In this document: piece by piece, positions 7,748 through 15,734 of the stretch
Numbering within the stretch: position 1 is the stretch's first letter
Layout: each line of letters opens with the position of its first letter
Assembly (NCBI GenBank): GCA_023091735.1
Contig: JALKBU010001139.1
Span: 1 to 15,986 of the forward strand
Direction: 5' to 3'
Length of the DNA stretch: 15,986 nt
Origin: Trichomonas tenax
Taxonomy: Eukaryota > Parabasalia > Trichomonadida > Trichomonadidae
Position numbers and translations under genes: made by a program
Notes under the pieces: generated by a model
What the model saw: only the letters and a program-made list of their open reading frames with translations
Databases searched by the model: none
Told to the model about the DNA's origin: nothing

Positions 7748-8219
7748 AAGACATCAACGGCCAACAAATGGCCAATTCGAAGCCGTTCTTCTTATCTAGC
7801 CATCTGCTAGCTGTTGATGTCTTCGAAATTCGTTCAGATATAATTCATTCGATACTCTTTTACAAACCTACATTTTCTACGTCTTTTTGATGTTGCTAAG
7901 ACACAGGATGCCTTAGCAACCTCAGAGACTCGTAGAAAATGCCATGAATCAAAATATTTCATTCATCGATTTACAATACTCGCTTTAGCTGTCTAATAGC
8001 ATGACAAACAGATAGCCGGCGAGCAAATATTTGTCATGTTATTAGACAACTAAAGCAATTTACGATTTATAAATATCCGTTAATTCCTATCATCAAGAAT
8101 GATCAATTCATAGCATTGCTGTAGAGAGCAGATGGCATTGCAAATTCTCCAATTAGACAACTACATCAATATAGCAACATTTTAGCCTAGTAGTGGTAGT
8201 GCTTCTTACTAGCTAAAAT
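7748..8219. repeat. Run of four imperfect stem-loops
   Basis: Loop 1: outer arms 7748-7758/7813-7823 (AAGACATCAAC), inner 7759-7763/7769-7773. Loop 2: outer 7871-7881/7931-7941 (CATTTTCTACG), inner 7892-7900/7912-7920 (GTTGCTAAG). Loop 3: 26-bp arms 7983-8008/8030-8055 with two mismatches. Loop 4: 8179-8192/8207-8219, 13 pairs with one bulged C. Loops 1-3 span 76, 71 and 73 nt and start 123 and 112 bases apart. The arm sequences are unrelated to each other. A 12-bp direct repeat ATTAGACAACTA occurs at 8041 and 8153. Structure is seen directly; an RNA product is only a possibility. Confidence 0.75.
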
Positions 8220-8516
8220 ATTTTAAAGCTTGATTCTAATCGTTTATCTTGGATGCACATTTATGACACTTTTCCATCGTTTGAAAAATGTCGCTATTTT
8301 TTCGCGGCAATTTTATAATCATATAATTTTAATCTATTAAGATCAACATTATGATGATAAATCAAAATATTAATATAAGACTTCAAAATGCACGAAATTT
8401 ATTACATGCATTTATATTTTGAGCGATAACAGTATAATATTAAAGTTGTTAATTAATTTATATGTGATATATTAATAGAATTTATTTTCAAATCGAGTTA
8501 CTTGAAAGGTTTTTCA

Positions 8517-8532
8517 TTTTTCGATCGAAAAA
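8517..8532. promoter_or_regulatory. Perfect palindrome TTTTTCGATCGAAAAA
   Basis: A 16-bp exact palindrome 46-61 bases before the HP1-like ATG, directly behind a TCATTTT initiator-like stretch (A of TCA at 8516). It is a candidate binding site for a dimeric factor. Confidence 0.35.
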
Positions 8533-8564
8533 ATCCATTCTAAAAACAAGCAAAAAAGTGCCAA

Positions 8565-8577
8565 TTTTCCCGCGCAA
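8565..8577 (+). promoter_or_regulatory. E2F-like element TTTTCCCGCGCAA at the HP1-like start
   Basis: TTTCCCGC (8566-8573) is a classic E2F/DP consensus and touches the ATG at 8578. It is the most GC-rich patch in the surrounding 300 bases. In other eukaryotes chromatin genes are often S-phase E2F targets; whether this applies here is inference. Confidence 0.35.
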
Positions 8578-9135
8578 ATGTCGCAAGAGGCTAAAAACGA
8601 AGAAAGCGCACAACAACAAGTTGTCTCGAAGATCCGCAAAGAGAGGAACAGTGGCGATCAGCACGAGTACCTTGTTTTGTACGAAGGCTCTGATGATAAA
8701 TCAGGAACATGGGTGAAAGCTTCAACTGTCACAGATCAAGCAATTCTCGCTGCCTTCGACAAGCTCAAGCTTCAGCGTGAGAAGCAAAAGCAGCACAGAC
8801 TTGAGAAGAAGGCTAAAGAGCAGGAAGCAAAAGAACAAGAAGAACAAAATGCAGCTGCCACAACAACGCCTACACAAAATCCACCAACAATGTCATCTGT
8901 TCCTATTTCAGCACCAATTCCTACAATTACTGTAAAGAAAGAGGCAAATGCCAAGCTTGAGACAATCTATGGGGTTGCTAGTGGAGACAATAAGGATAAT
9001 TTCATGTTTTTCGTTAAGAAAGTTGATGGGCCAATAGAAAAAATGAGTTTAGCTCAACTTAAGATGGAATATCCGCATGAACTCATTGACTTCTTTACAA
9101 AGAAGATGGTTATTGAAGACAAGCAAGCACAATAA
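8578..9135 (+). CDS. HP1-like chromodomain/chromoshadow protein
   Basis: 185 residues, the size of a small HP1. Residues 15-64 fit a chromodomain (VVSKIRKERN..., EYLVLYEG at 30-37, TWV at 44-46, closing helix 53-64). A charged Lys/Glu/Gln linker (65-90) and a Pro/Thr-rich hinge (95-118) follow. Residues 126-181 fit a chromoshadow domain: IYGVASGDNKDNFMFFVKK, then YPHELIDFFTKKM, like the 'YPq.VI.FYE.rl' helix used for HP1 dimerisation. HP1 proteins bind methylated H3K9 with an aromatic cage of three residues. Aligned by eye, the first (Tyr of EYVVE) is Gln/Val here, the second (Trp) is Tyr35, and the third (Tyr/Phe after KG) is Ser38, so methyl-lysine binding may be weak or altered. The ATG is directly preceded by an E2F-like site. 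The gene stands between a broken Maverick and host genes. Confidence 0.7.
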   Translation: MSQEAKNEESAQQQVVSKIRKERNSGDQHEYLVLYEGSDDKSGTWVKASTVTDQAILAAFDKLKLQREKQKQHRLEKKAKEQEAKEQEEQNAAATTTPTQNPPTMSSVPISAPIPTITVKKEANAKLETIYGVASGDNKDNFMFFVKKVDGPIEKMSLAQLKMEYPHELIDFFTKKMVIEDKQAQ

Positions 9136-9449
9136 TAACCAAAGTCGAAACATTTCTTCTTATTCTATTACAACCTTCTCGGCATCTAAAGCACTTAGCT
9201 ATACTACTGTAATTACGTACTAAAATATCTATTGAATGATTTTTCATTTTATCAAATTTTTATATGGCAACTGGGACTTCAAAACTATGATCAAGTCATC
9301 AGAAATTGAAACATATGATGGTGTCTATATGATAATACCCATTAAATCAATATAACATCTTTGACTTATTTTTTGTCATGTAAATTTATATATTGTCATG
9401 TAAAATGAATTGCTCAATTTTTTGGCAAAAAATAACGATTTATTAAAAT
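9136..9449. promoter_or_regulatory. Intergenic region with paired TTGTCATGTAAA motif
   Basis: No gene is seen. TTGTCATGTAAA occurs at 9373-9384 and 9393-9404, exactly 20 bp apart and 46-77 bases before the coiled-coil gene start. The inverse of the same motif stands 11 bases before the ATG of the minus-strand gene (11291-11303). This suggests a shared upstream element of local genes. Confidence 0.45.
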
Positions 9450-10523
9450 ATGGATGTATATCATGAACGCCTGAATATTATTCAACAATGCATCAAATCA
9501 TTTGCTCACGATGTTGAAGAAGATATATTTATACCACAAATGAACGTTCATCAGACTTCTGTCGAATTTATTCCTCAAAGAATGATTCAATTATTTGAAC
9601 AATACATAAAAGACGATCAACATCGTCAACTTGACCTTACAAGGATTAAAATTCTTCAGCGCAAACAAGATATTGAAGATACTAAACAGATGATTGAACA
9701 AGTTAAACACGAAGCAGCACAAAAAATTAACGCATATGTATTGCAATCACATGACATTCGTCGTGCACACAAGAGGATTCAACGTCAAGTTGCAAAAATC
9801 AAAGACGCGTTAGATGAAAAAGTTTTAGCTGAAGAATTACGCTTAAGAGACTGGAAATATAGAAAAAACCGTATAAATTCCCAACTGAAACAAGTCCATA
9901 TGATTTCTGACACGATTAAACAAGATATTCAATCATTACAAAATTATATTCAGCGAAATACAAGAGAACAGACGAATGTTCTCAATGATCTGAAACGAAA
10001 TATGACAATGGAATTACAATCTAAGCTATTTATTGCTAAAAATAAGATTCAAAATGATTTTAATCAGAAAGTTCGAGAATTACAAGCTGGAGAGATTGGT
10101 GTAAGAACTGAAAATCAAAAATTAGAGAGTTTCTTAAATGGATTAATGACAATTATTGGTGAAACGAATAATTATAATAATAATGACACTACGCGTCCAT
10201 ATGATTATCTTTCAGACCTCATTGATAAATCAATCAATAAGGCAGTTGCAGAAGAAACAAAGATGACTGAAGATAGAAGAACGGTTATTCAGAGATTCAA
10301 GCAGATTTATGATGATGCATTAAGGAAGAAAGAAGCCGAAGTCAATAAAAGACTTCAAGAAGCAAAAGCACGTGAGAGAGCTTTGATCGAGAAAATTAAA
10401 GATGCAACTGCAAGATTTTCATCTGCATCACACTTCAATTCGACAGCAAACATTTCATTTGGTGATTCAACGATGACAGATATAGTTAGTACCACGTCGA
10501 CAGTGTATTCACCAATGAAATGA
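9450..10523 (+). CDS. Coiled-coil protein of unknown function
   Basis: 357 residues, intact, starting at the first in-phase ATG. The N-terminal 45 residues look folded (IIQQCIKSFAHDVEEDIF). Residues about 46-225 are a nearly continuous amphipathic helix rich in Gln, Lys, Arg, Ile and Leu. A short break (NNYNNNDT, then PYDYLSDLID) leads to a second coiled-coil (about 275-325), and then a Ser/Thr-rich tail ends STVYSPMK. No enzyme motif, signal peptide or membrane segment is seen. Such proteins are usually cytoskeletal, Golgi or basal-body components, and nothing here decides between these. The flanking genes give no hint. The upstream paired TTGTCATGTAAA motif may be part of its promoter. Existence of the gene is secure; its role is unknown. 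Confidence 0.75.
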   Translation: MDVYHERLNIIQQCIKSFAHDVEEDIFIPQMNVHQTSVEFIPQRMIQLFEQYIKDDQHRQLDLTRIKILQRKQDIEDTKQMIEQVKHEAAQKINAYVLQSHDIRRAHKRIQRQVAKIKDALDEKVLAEELRLRDWKYRKNRINSQLKQVHMISDTIKQDIQSLQNYIQRNTREQTNVLNDLKRNMTMELQSKLFIAKNKIQNDFNQKVRELQAGEIGVRTENQKLESFLNGLMTIIGETNNYNNNDTTRPYDYLSDLIDKSINKAVAEETKMTEDRRTVIQRFKQIYDDALRKKEAEVNKRLQEAKARERALIEKIKDATARFSSASHFNSTANISFGDSTMTDIVSTTSTVYSPMK

Positions 10524-10707
10524 AAATTATGATTGCAAGAATGGCTTCAGCAATTAAATTATTTTGATTGTATGTATTTTTTGTATTAAAAAATTGAATT
10601 ATTTGTATGAATCGAATTTAATAGTAACCAACACAGGTTTATTAACAATTTGCTGTTAGATCATTGATCAAAAAACGAGATATAAAATATAAAGTAAATT
10701 ACCTTTC

Positions 10708-11280
10708 TTATTTCTTAATCAAGTTCTCGTATTTCATTGTATTCTCGAAGAAGTTCTCTACCCTATAAGGAATAATTCCATATTTGCGAGTTTGAGCATT
10801 ATCAAGAACAGAATGTATTGCATTCAATATCTTGTATTTCTTTCCATACTCTGCTGATTCCTCTCTATTGAAGACAGCATAAAGTCCAGCTGCGACACAT
10901 CCATCGATAATTGGTCTGTAAACATAGGAAGCAATCGAATTTATTTGTCCTTTGAAGATAAACTTGAATCCTAGCGATGCAATTGCTGTGCACACGAATT
11001 TTGAAAGTAATTTAGTTGATATTTTTTGATTTGTATTATAAAACGGATATTGAAGGATTGAACCAACGATGTTTGTGCAAAGTATCTGCCCTCCACCTCT
11101 TTTCCGTTGATTAATAATGTGTTTGTTCTGTATAAACGGAGATTCAATCATATAAAGGGAAAAATCGTTTAATAACAGTGCTGGGACTGCGATTTGGCAT
11201 GTTTGTGATGCACTCCATTTAATAATGGAATTCCTGACAATGACATTTTCTTGAATATTTTGCTGTTCTTGTTTCTCCAT
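10708..11280 (-). CDS. Small membrane-like protein, unknown function
   Basis: 190 residues on the minus strand, ATG at 11280. Four hydrophobic stretches are visible: about 28-45 (CQIAVPALLL...), 64-81 (GQILCTNIVGSIL), 91-109 (KFVCTAIASLGFKFIF) and 113-137 (SIASYV...DGCVAAGLYAVF), separated by Lys/Arg/Asn-rich loops such as NQRKRGGG. The C-terminal 50 residues are soluble and Lys-rich. No signal peptide is seen. Four short membrane spans with small-residue motifs are reminiscent of Tim17/22/23-type hydrogenosomal or mitochondrial translocase subunits, but I do not see that family's signature and make no such call. An initiator-like TCATTC directly abuts the ATG, and a TTGTCATGTAAA motif and a 14-bp palindrome lie just upstream. 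The real-gene call is good, function unknown. Confidence 0.65.
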   Translation of the reverse strand: MEKQEQQNIQENVIVRNSIIKWSASQTCQIAVPALLLNDFSLYMIESPFIQNKHIINQRKRGGGQILCTNIVGSILQYPFYNTNQKISTKLLSKFVCTAIASLGFKFIFKGQINSIASYVYRPIIDGCVAAGLYAVFNREESAEYGKKYKILNAIHSVLDNAQTRKYGIIPYRVENFFENTMKYENLIKK

Positions 11281-11311
11281 GAATGACTATTTTACATGAC
11301 AAATTTGTCAA
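11281..11311 (-). promoter_or_regulatory. Promoter region of the membrane-like gene
   Basis: Read on the minus strand, TCATTC (11286-11281) places an initiator A four bases before the ATG, a very short leader as is usual in trichomonads. Before it stand TTTGTCATGTAAA (11303-11291) and the exact palindrome TGACAAATTTGTCA (11298-11311), which overlap. Confidence 0.5.
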
Positions 11312-11980
11312 TATTTATGTCATGGAAATATTTACTTAGCAAAATATTTTTATCATCTTGACTTTCGGGTTTGATATATGATTATGCTTTAGAGATTAGT
11401 GGAAATCTGAAGCAGTAAATGCACTGGATCTATTTATAATAATAACAATAATGGAAAACAATATTTGGTAATTTTTGACTAATGCGACCAAATTACTTAA
11501 ATAACGGTGCATTGACAACAGGCACTGTATGTACTGTTAATATTCATTCTCAGAAGGTAGTCAAGCGCTTGAAAACAGTCCGATTGAAAAAACTAATTCA
11601 CCTGACAACATGTATTATCACGTTCTGGCATATGAAAACACAAAAGGAACTCTAAAATCGGTTATGTTAGTTGGAGACCTCCACCTTTCAAGAAAAACTG
11701 ACATTTGTAAAGTGTCGGATTGGCCATACTGAATGTAGTAAACAAACGGCTTTTAAAAACCATACATAATATTATAAATTATTACAAGTTTCGTAATCGA
11801 TCTCTAAGAGATTTCTTTTATCTTAAAAAAGAGGCCTCTACCTTTCTAGAAAAACTGACATTTGTAAATATCGCTTTCCTTTCCATTCCATACTTAATGT
11901 AGTAAACGAACAGCTTTTAAAAACCAGGTGAGATCAAGCATTAATAAATCAATGACCTTTACAATCAACAGATAATATAG
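11312..11980. repeat. Gene-poor stretch with a diverged direct repeat
   Basis: 11675-11711 and 11833-11869 share CTTTC-AGAAAAACTGACATTTGTAAA, and 11725-11762 and 11889-11926 share AATGTAGTAAAC-AACGGCTTTTAAAAACCA-like sequence with few changes; the offset is about 158-164 bp. No ORF with an ATG is supported. It may be the remains of a duplicated gene segment or an old repeat family. 11312-11670 shows nothing I can name. Confidence 0.55.
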
Positions 11981-11982
11981 CC

Positions 11983-12148
11983 ACTCAATCAATTACTTCC
12001 ATTCTTAGCAGAAATCTTCAGCAATCAATCAATTACTTCCATTCTCAGCAAAGATCTTCAGCAATCAATCAATTACTTTCATTCTCAGCACAGATCTTCG
12101 GCAATCAATCAATTGCCTCAATTCTCAGCAAAGATCTTCATCAATGAA
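11983..12148 (+). repeat. 40-bp tandem repeat, about four copies
   Basis: The unit AATCAATCAATTACTTCCAT plus TCTCAGCAAAGATCTTC is repeated with exact 40-bp period at about 11981, 12021, 12061 and 12101, with a few substitutions per copy. Because 40 is not a multiple of three, successive copies would be read in different phases if translated; even so, one phase stays open from 11981 through the repeats into the ORF that ends at 12436. Confidence 0.9.
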
Positions 12149-12217
12149 TCACGTATCTTTGCTAGCTTTCAAATTGAACAAAAGTTAAGATCATTAGCCT
12201 ATAATCCTTGTTCAATT

Positions 12218-12436
12218 ATGCTAGGATTAGAAAAACTAAAAGAAACTATTAACATCGCTAATAAAATCAACGATGTTATGATGAAGACTATTATTGATCT
12301 TCATTTACCAACGGATGTTGAGATACAAATCATGAAGGAAATTACAGAATTTATTTCTACACATGCTCCAGATGAGGTATTAGAACTGTGGAAGGAAAAA
12401 ATGAAGGAAATTAAACTTACTTATATATTGGAATAA
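12218..12436 (+). CDS. Doubtful small ORF or gene remnant behind the tandem repeat
   Basis: The phase is open from 11981 (after a TAG at 11978) to the TAA at 12434-12436, but the first in-phase ATG is at 12218, giving 72 residues. They are helix-prone and charged: LEKLKETINIANKINDVM, LPTDVEIQIMKEITEF, PDEVLELWKEKMKEIK. Codon-like composition continues upstream of the ATG (about residue 35 before it), which suggests a longer ancestral protein whose 5' end was replaced or disrupted by the 40-bp repeats. No family is recognised. It may be a pseudogene or a short expressed protein. Confidence 0.35.
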   Translation: MLGLEKLKETINIANKINDVMMKTIIDLHLPTDVEIQIMKEITEFISTHAPDEVLELWKEKMKEIKLTYILE

Positions 12437-12934
12437 ATAATTTTACTTGTCAAATTTTTTGTTGTTTACATGATATTTTCGACATGTAAACTTGTCACTT
12501 TTTAGATGACTCTGTTAGTTGTCCACAATAGACATTTTTGTTGTTCTTGCAAAAAAATAAACGGAGTAAGTGATCTCACGCACATCAGGGCTAAAACAGC
12601 GAACCAAAAAACAGCTCTTTTATGGTGTTTTTGACTCGTGGATAAAAAAATGAGCGAGAATTTACTGAAAAAGACGAAAAACTGAAAACTTTTCGGGCAA
12701 ATGGTTTTGCTTTTAATGTAGATATTGAAAATATCGAAAAAGTCGAAAATAAAAAATGAACAAATCTGTATCCAATAAAAACGTTTTCTATATGATTTAA
12801 TGCAATTTCGATGCAATTATTTTCTGAGGGCTAGAAAAGTGTCGATATATCATAGGTGCATTTTCCTATATAAATCAAAATTACGAAAGAGCGAAATCCA
12901 ATAAAAGTGGCGAACAAAATTTTCAAAAAATTTA
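12437..12934. promoter_or_regulatory. Upstream region of the kinase gene with a 9-bp inverted repeat
   Basis: GTTTACATG (12464-12472) and CATGTAAAC (12483-12491) form a perfect inverted repeat with a 10-nt loop; ACTTGTCA stands on both sides (12445 and 12490). It may be the terminator of the small ORF or a variant of the TGTCATGTAAA element. The rest is AT-rich; a TCATA initiator-like site lies near 12850. No gene is seen; the minus-strand frame here is Phe-rich low-complexity sequence. Confidence 0.4.
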
Positions 12935-15166
12935 ATGACCTATGAATCGCTGCTCGTTCCGAACGAGTCAAAGGAAGACCAGCCACCGAAGAGCGAAGAG
13001 AACGAGTCACTCGACTTCTTTGACGTGGACCAAGCTTCCTATCCTAAAGCTTTTAACTTACTTCAACACCAATATCTGGAATTGAATCAACTAAAGTCAA
13101 CGATTGATGAATTCAAGAAAAGCGCAACACCGCAGGAAACCGCACAACTCGGTTATTACGAATTTCTCGTTGAAAGTCTTCTCACAAGTGATTTTGGAGC
13201 TGTTTTCTTATCAGCTTCGAACACAATTCCAGCAGTTCAGAGTATAGTAGCGAAAAATGCGCCAAGTTCTATGCTCGGCCAAGTTGCAAGTTCAATCCTT
13301 TCGATAGCCCTTAAATTATCTCGTATTTTCTCTTTCGTTAGCTGCACATTACCAACCACAGTCAGCCAGAACGACGAACACACGAAAACTCGCAAGCCGG
13401 AGAACATTCAAGCGAAGAACGGCCCCGATGAAATGATGGTTCTTTGTCGAATCTGTGAAGAATATGTTCCAATCGATTTGATAGAGGAGCACTCAAAGAG
13501 TTGCGTTATCGCATATGAATCGGAATTTAATCTCATTACAACCGAAGAAAGAATTCGAAAACTTCAAAAAGCCATAAGAAATACAGTTTTGAACGAGAAA
13601 TGGCCTGGAGTTCCAGCTAAGACCATAAATACACTACTTCCGATGTTGCACGTAACGATGCTTTTGGATATTGCAAAAAATAATCCTGATCAATTAAAAC
13701 ACGCGGCAAATGCTTTATTTAAGATCGAAATCGCTGATGCCTCACCAAACGTCTCCTCATTCCTCGCGAAAGCAAAGGAATTAATGCAAGAAAAAATTCA
13801 TGCCTCTCAAACATATACACAAGCACTCGCAAATTCAGCGAAAACACGCGTGAGTGGAAGCACCAGTGTCGCGCAGTCACTTCAAACAAATATCGCGGAC
13901 TTTAATTTCATCAAAAGAATTTCAAGCGGCGCGTTTGCCAAAGTTTTTCTCACGGTAAAGGTCAGAACAGGTGATATATACGCAATCAAAGTCACTCCGA
14001 AAAGCAGTCTCAAGCAGAAAAACACATTCAAAAGAGTTTTGACAGAAAAAGATATATTATTGCAAAATAGCAATCCTTTCATCGTAGATTTCTATTATTC
14101 GATTATTGGAGAGCATAACTTGTACCTGGTCATGGAATATTTGCCAGGTGGCGATTTATATTCGTTATTAAGCAATATTGGATCTTTAGAAGAAAATGCT
14201 GCAAGAACATATACTGTACAGATCGTTAAAGCACTTGAGTATTTGCATTCGCATGGTATAGTTCATCGTGACTTAAAACCAGACAATATTTTAATTAATA
14301 TCAACGGAAAACTCAAACTCACAGATTTTGGCCTTTCCCTTTATGGTGCCTATGATAGAAACATTCCAGACGATAATAAATCAATTGTTGGCACACCAGA
14401 TTATTTGGCCCCAGAAATTGTTCTTTCTCATACACACGGTTTCACAGCCGACTACTGGTCACTCGGTTGTGTCATTTACGAATTTTTGGCCGGTATTCCA
14501 CCATTCCATTGTGAAACAGAAAATGAAACTCTCAGTCAAATTTTGACTGGAAGATTCGATGTAAATGAACTTGAAGGCATGAGTGATGATGTCATTGACT
14601 TGATCAAGCGCCTTCTTGTTGTTAATCCAGAAAAGAGACTTGGAGCAAATGGAATCAAAGAAATCATGGATCATCCATGGTTCGCTGGCCTTGATTGGGA
14701 GCATATTGATGATCTAGAGCCAGTTTTTGTTCCTGGTCAAAAAGATAAGTTCAGCGTTGAGTATTTCACAGAGAGATATCAATTCTCAAAGAATGATGAA
14801 ATTGAAAATGATATTCTCGATGACATACAGCTGGCGAAGACGCAGGCGCCGCACTCTGTTTCTATGACAGATCTCAGTTCTAGAAATTCATTCGCAAGCA
14901 AGTTAACAGATTTATCATCTGAAGAAGATACATTCGACAGTGACGAAGATATGATGAGCTTCCCATCAATTGCACTCCAGAATCTGTCTAAGAAGGCAAC
15001 TGAGCCTTTAATAGGTGCTCCAGTTCATAGAAGATCTAACAGTGTTGATAGAAAGACTGACTTCTTAGGTCTTAAAGAAGTACCATCAGCACCACAAGAC
15101 TTAACTCTCTCAAAGAGTTTCGCTGTGAAAGTTGGTTCTGAACCAATGTTCCCATTCAAACATTAA
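12935..15166 (+). CDS. AGC-family Ser/Thr protein kinase, RIM15/Cek1/plant-IRE type
   Basis: 743 residues. Residues 171-190 (CRICEEYVPIDLIEEHSKSC) form a Cys-x2-Cys-x11-His-x3-Cys zinc motif (C171, C174, H186, C190), which is the hallmark finger of the yeast RIM15, fission yeast Cek1 and plant IRE kinases. The kinase domain is about 323-595: Gly loop ISSGAFAKV (330-337, with Ala335 where the third Gly is usual), catalytic Lys352 (YAIK), helix-C Glu371, HRDLKPDN with Asp446, DFG Asp464, and APE at 492-494. All key residues are present, so it should be active. The DFG-APE interval is short and lacks the long insert found in many RIM15/Greatwall relatives. A Ser/Asp-rich tail (about 630-743) may carry regulatory phosphosites. 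In yeast and plants such kinases link nutrient or growth signals to the cell cycle. The first ATG was chosen. Confidence 0.88.
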   Translation: MTYESLLVPNESKEDQPPKSEENESLDFFDVDQASYPKAFNLLQHQYLELNQLKSTIDEFKKSATPQETAQLGYYEFLVESLLTSDFGAVFLSASNTIPAVQSIVAKNAPSSMLGQVASSILSIALKLSRIFSFVSCTLPTTVSQNDEHTKTRKPENIQAKNGPDEMMVLCRICEEYVPIDLIEEHSKSCVIAYESEFNLITTEERIRKLQKAIRNTVLNEKWPGVPAKTINTLLPMLHVTMLLDIAKNNPDQLKHAANALFKIEIADASPNVSSFLAKAKELMQEKIHASQTYTQALANSAKTRVSGSTSVAQSLQTNIADFNFIKRISSGAFAKVFLTVKVRTGDIYAIKVTPKSSLKQKNTFKRVLTEKDILLQNSNPFIVDFYYSIIGEHNLYLVMEYLPGGDLYSLLSNIGSLEENAARTYTVQIVKALEYLHSHGIVHRDLKPDNILININGKLKLTDFGLSLYGAYDRNIPDDNKSIVGTPDYLAPEIVLSHTHGFTADYWSLGCVIYEFLAGIPPFHCETENETLSQILTGRFDVNELEGMSDDVIDLIKRLLVVNPEKRLGANGIKEIMDHPWFAGLDWEHIDDLEPVFVPGQKDKFSVEYFTERYQFSKNDEIENDILDDIQLAKTQAPHSVSMTDLSSRNSFASKLTDLSSEEDTFDSDEDMMSFPSIALQNLSKKATEPLIGAPVHRRSNSVDRKTDFLGLKEVPSAPQDLTLSKSFAVKVGSEPMFPFKH

Positions 15167-15399
15167 TTGTTTGTTCCCATTCTTTTTGTATGTTAATATT
15201 TTATATGTTTTATATGTATAAAGTGTTCTATCGTATATTATAACTCAAACATATTTTTAAATTATCTAAATCTTTTAACATTTACTCAATACACATTAGC
15301 AAAAAGTGAATATATTCACTATAAGTATGTTGTTATAAAATCAAATGCATTTTTAATCAAAATATTATATTTTTTTCAAATTGATCATCAAACATGGAT
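15167..15399. other. AT-rich region behind the kinase gene
   Basis: No gene is seen. Repeated TTTTATATGTTTTATATG and other AT-rich runs would suit transcript 3' ends; no specific signal can be named. Confidence 0.4.
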
Positions 15400-15711
15400 T
15401 TACTCATAGCAATAGATATTTGCTGTGGATGTGTGTTTATTTGTGTGAAAAAAGTGAGATTTCAATAAGTTTGATGAAAGATGTATATTGTCAATCAACA
15501 TTACGAGATATTGATTGCAGAGAGAAAATATAGTATGCATTGGTCTTGTGCATTGTATATTTTCATCCAAATAAATCACAGCACTTCTAAAAATAAAATA
15601 TAGGAGCTCTTGGAGTTGAACTAAGATTTCAGAATTATAATTATAACCTAACGAGATTTGATCTTCAGCTAGAAGCATCTGATACAAATGAGATATAGTA
15701 TTACTAATCAT
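15400..15711 (-). CDS. Small ORF, possible histone-fold-like protein
   Basis: 103 residues from an ATG at 15711. Residues about 5-70 alternate in helix-loop-long helix-loop-helix fashion: ISHLYQMLLAED, a loop, SEILVQLQELLYFIFRSAVIY in a longer helix, a CTRPM loop, then HTIFSLCNQYLVML. That layout resembles a histone-fold protein of the TAF or CENP-S/X kind, but no signature residue confirms it. The last 25 residues look non-coding. It is divergent from the ORF at 15735 with a 23-bp gap. It may be an untranslated AT-rich frame. Confidence 0.3.
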   Translation of the reverse strand: MISNTISHLYQMLLAEDQISLGYNYNSEILVQLQELLYFIFRSAVIYLDENIQCTRPMHTIFSLCNQYLVMLIDNIHLSSNLLKSHFFHTNKHTSTANIYCYE

Positions 15712-15734
15712 AACAATATAGCATTACCCAGATC

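Larger units (their letters stand above)
7180..8577. other. Gene-free 1.4-kb region between Maverick remnant and HP1-like gene
   Basis: No ORF worth calling is seen on either strand, and I could not see tRNA-type box sequences. 7180-7740 is plain AT-rich DNA. 7748-8219 holds the stem-loop run listed separately. 8230-8577 has a GC-bearing patch TTTTTTCGCGGCAA (8297-8310) and the palindrome and E2F-like site just before the HP1-like start. Confidence 0.6.

Noticed and set aside
7180..8577. Maverick terminal inverted repeat or target-site duplication at the right border
   Set aside because: I could not find a sequence matching anything at the left side; the left end is outside the window, so the border cannot be defined.
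11720..11902. 60-residue plus-strand frame
   Set aside because: Starts at TTG, not ATG, and lies on the diverged direct repeat; no protein-like composition.
12502..12816. 104-residue minus-strand frame
   Set aside because: Phe/Ile-rich translation of the A-rich upstream region of the kinase gene; no initiator or coding-like composition.
14328..14704. Alternative frames within the kinase domain
   Set aside because: Shadows of the kinase gene, whose motifs are continuous in one frame.
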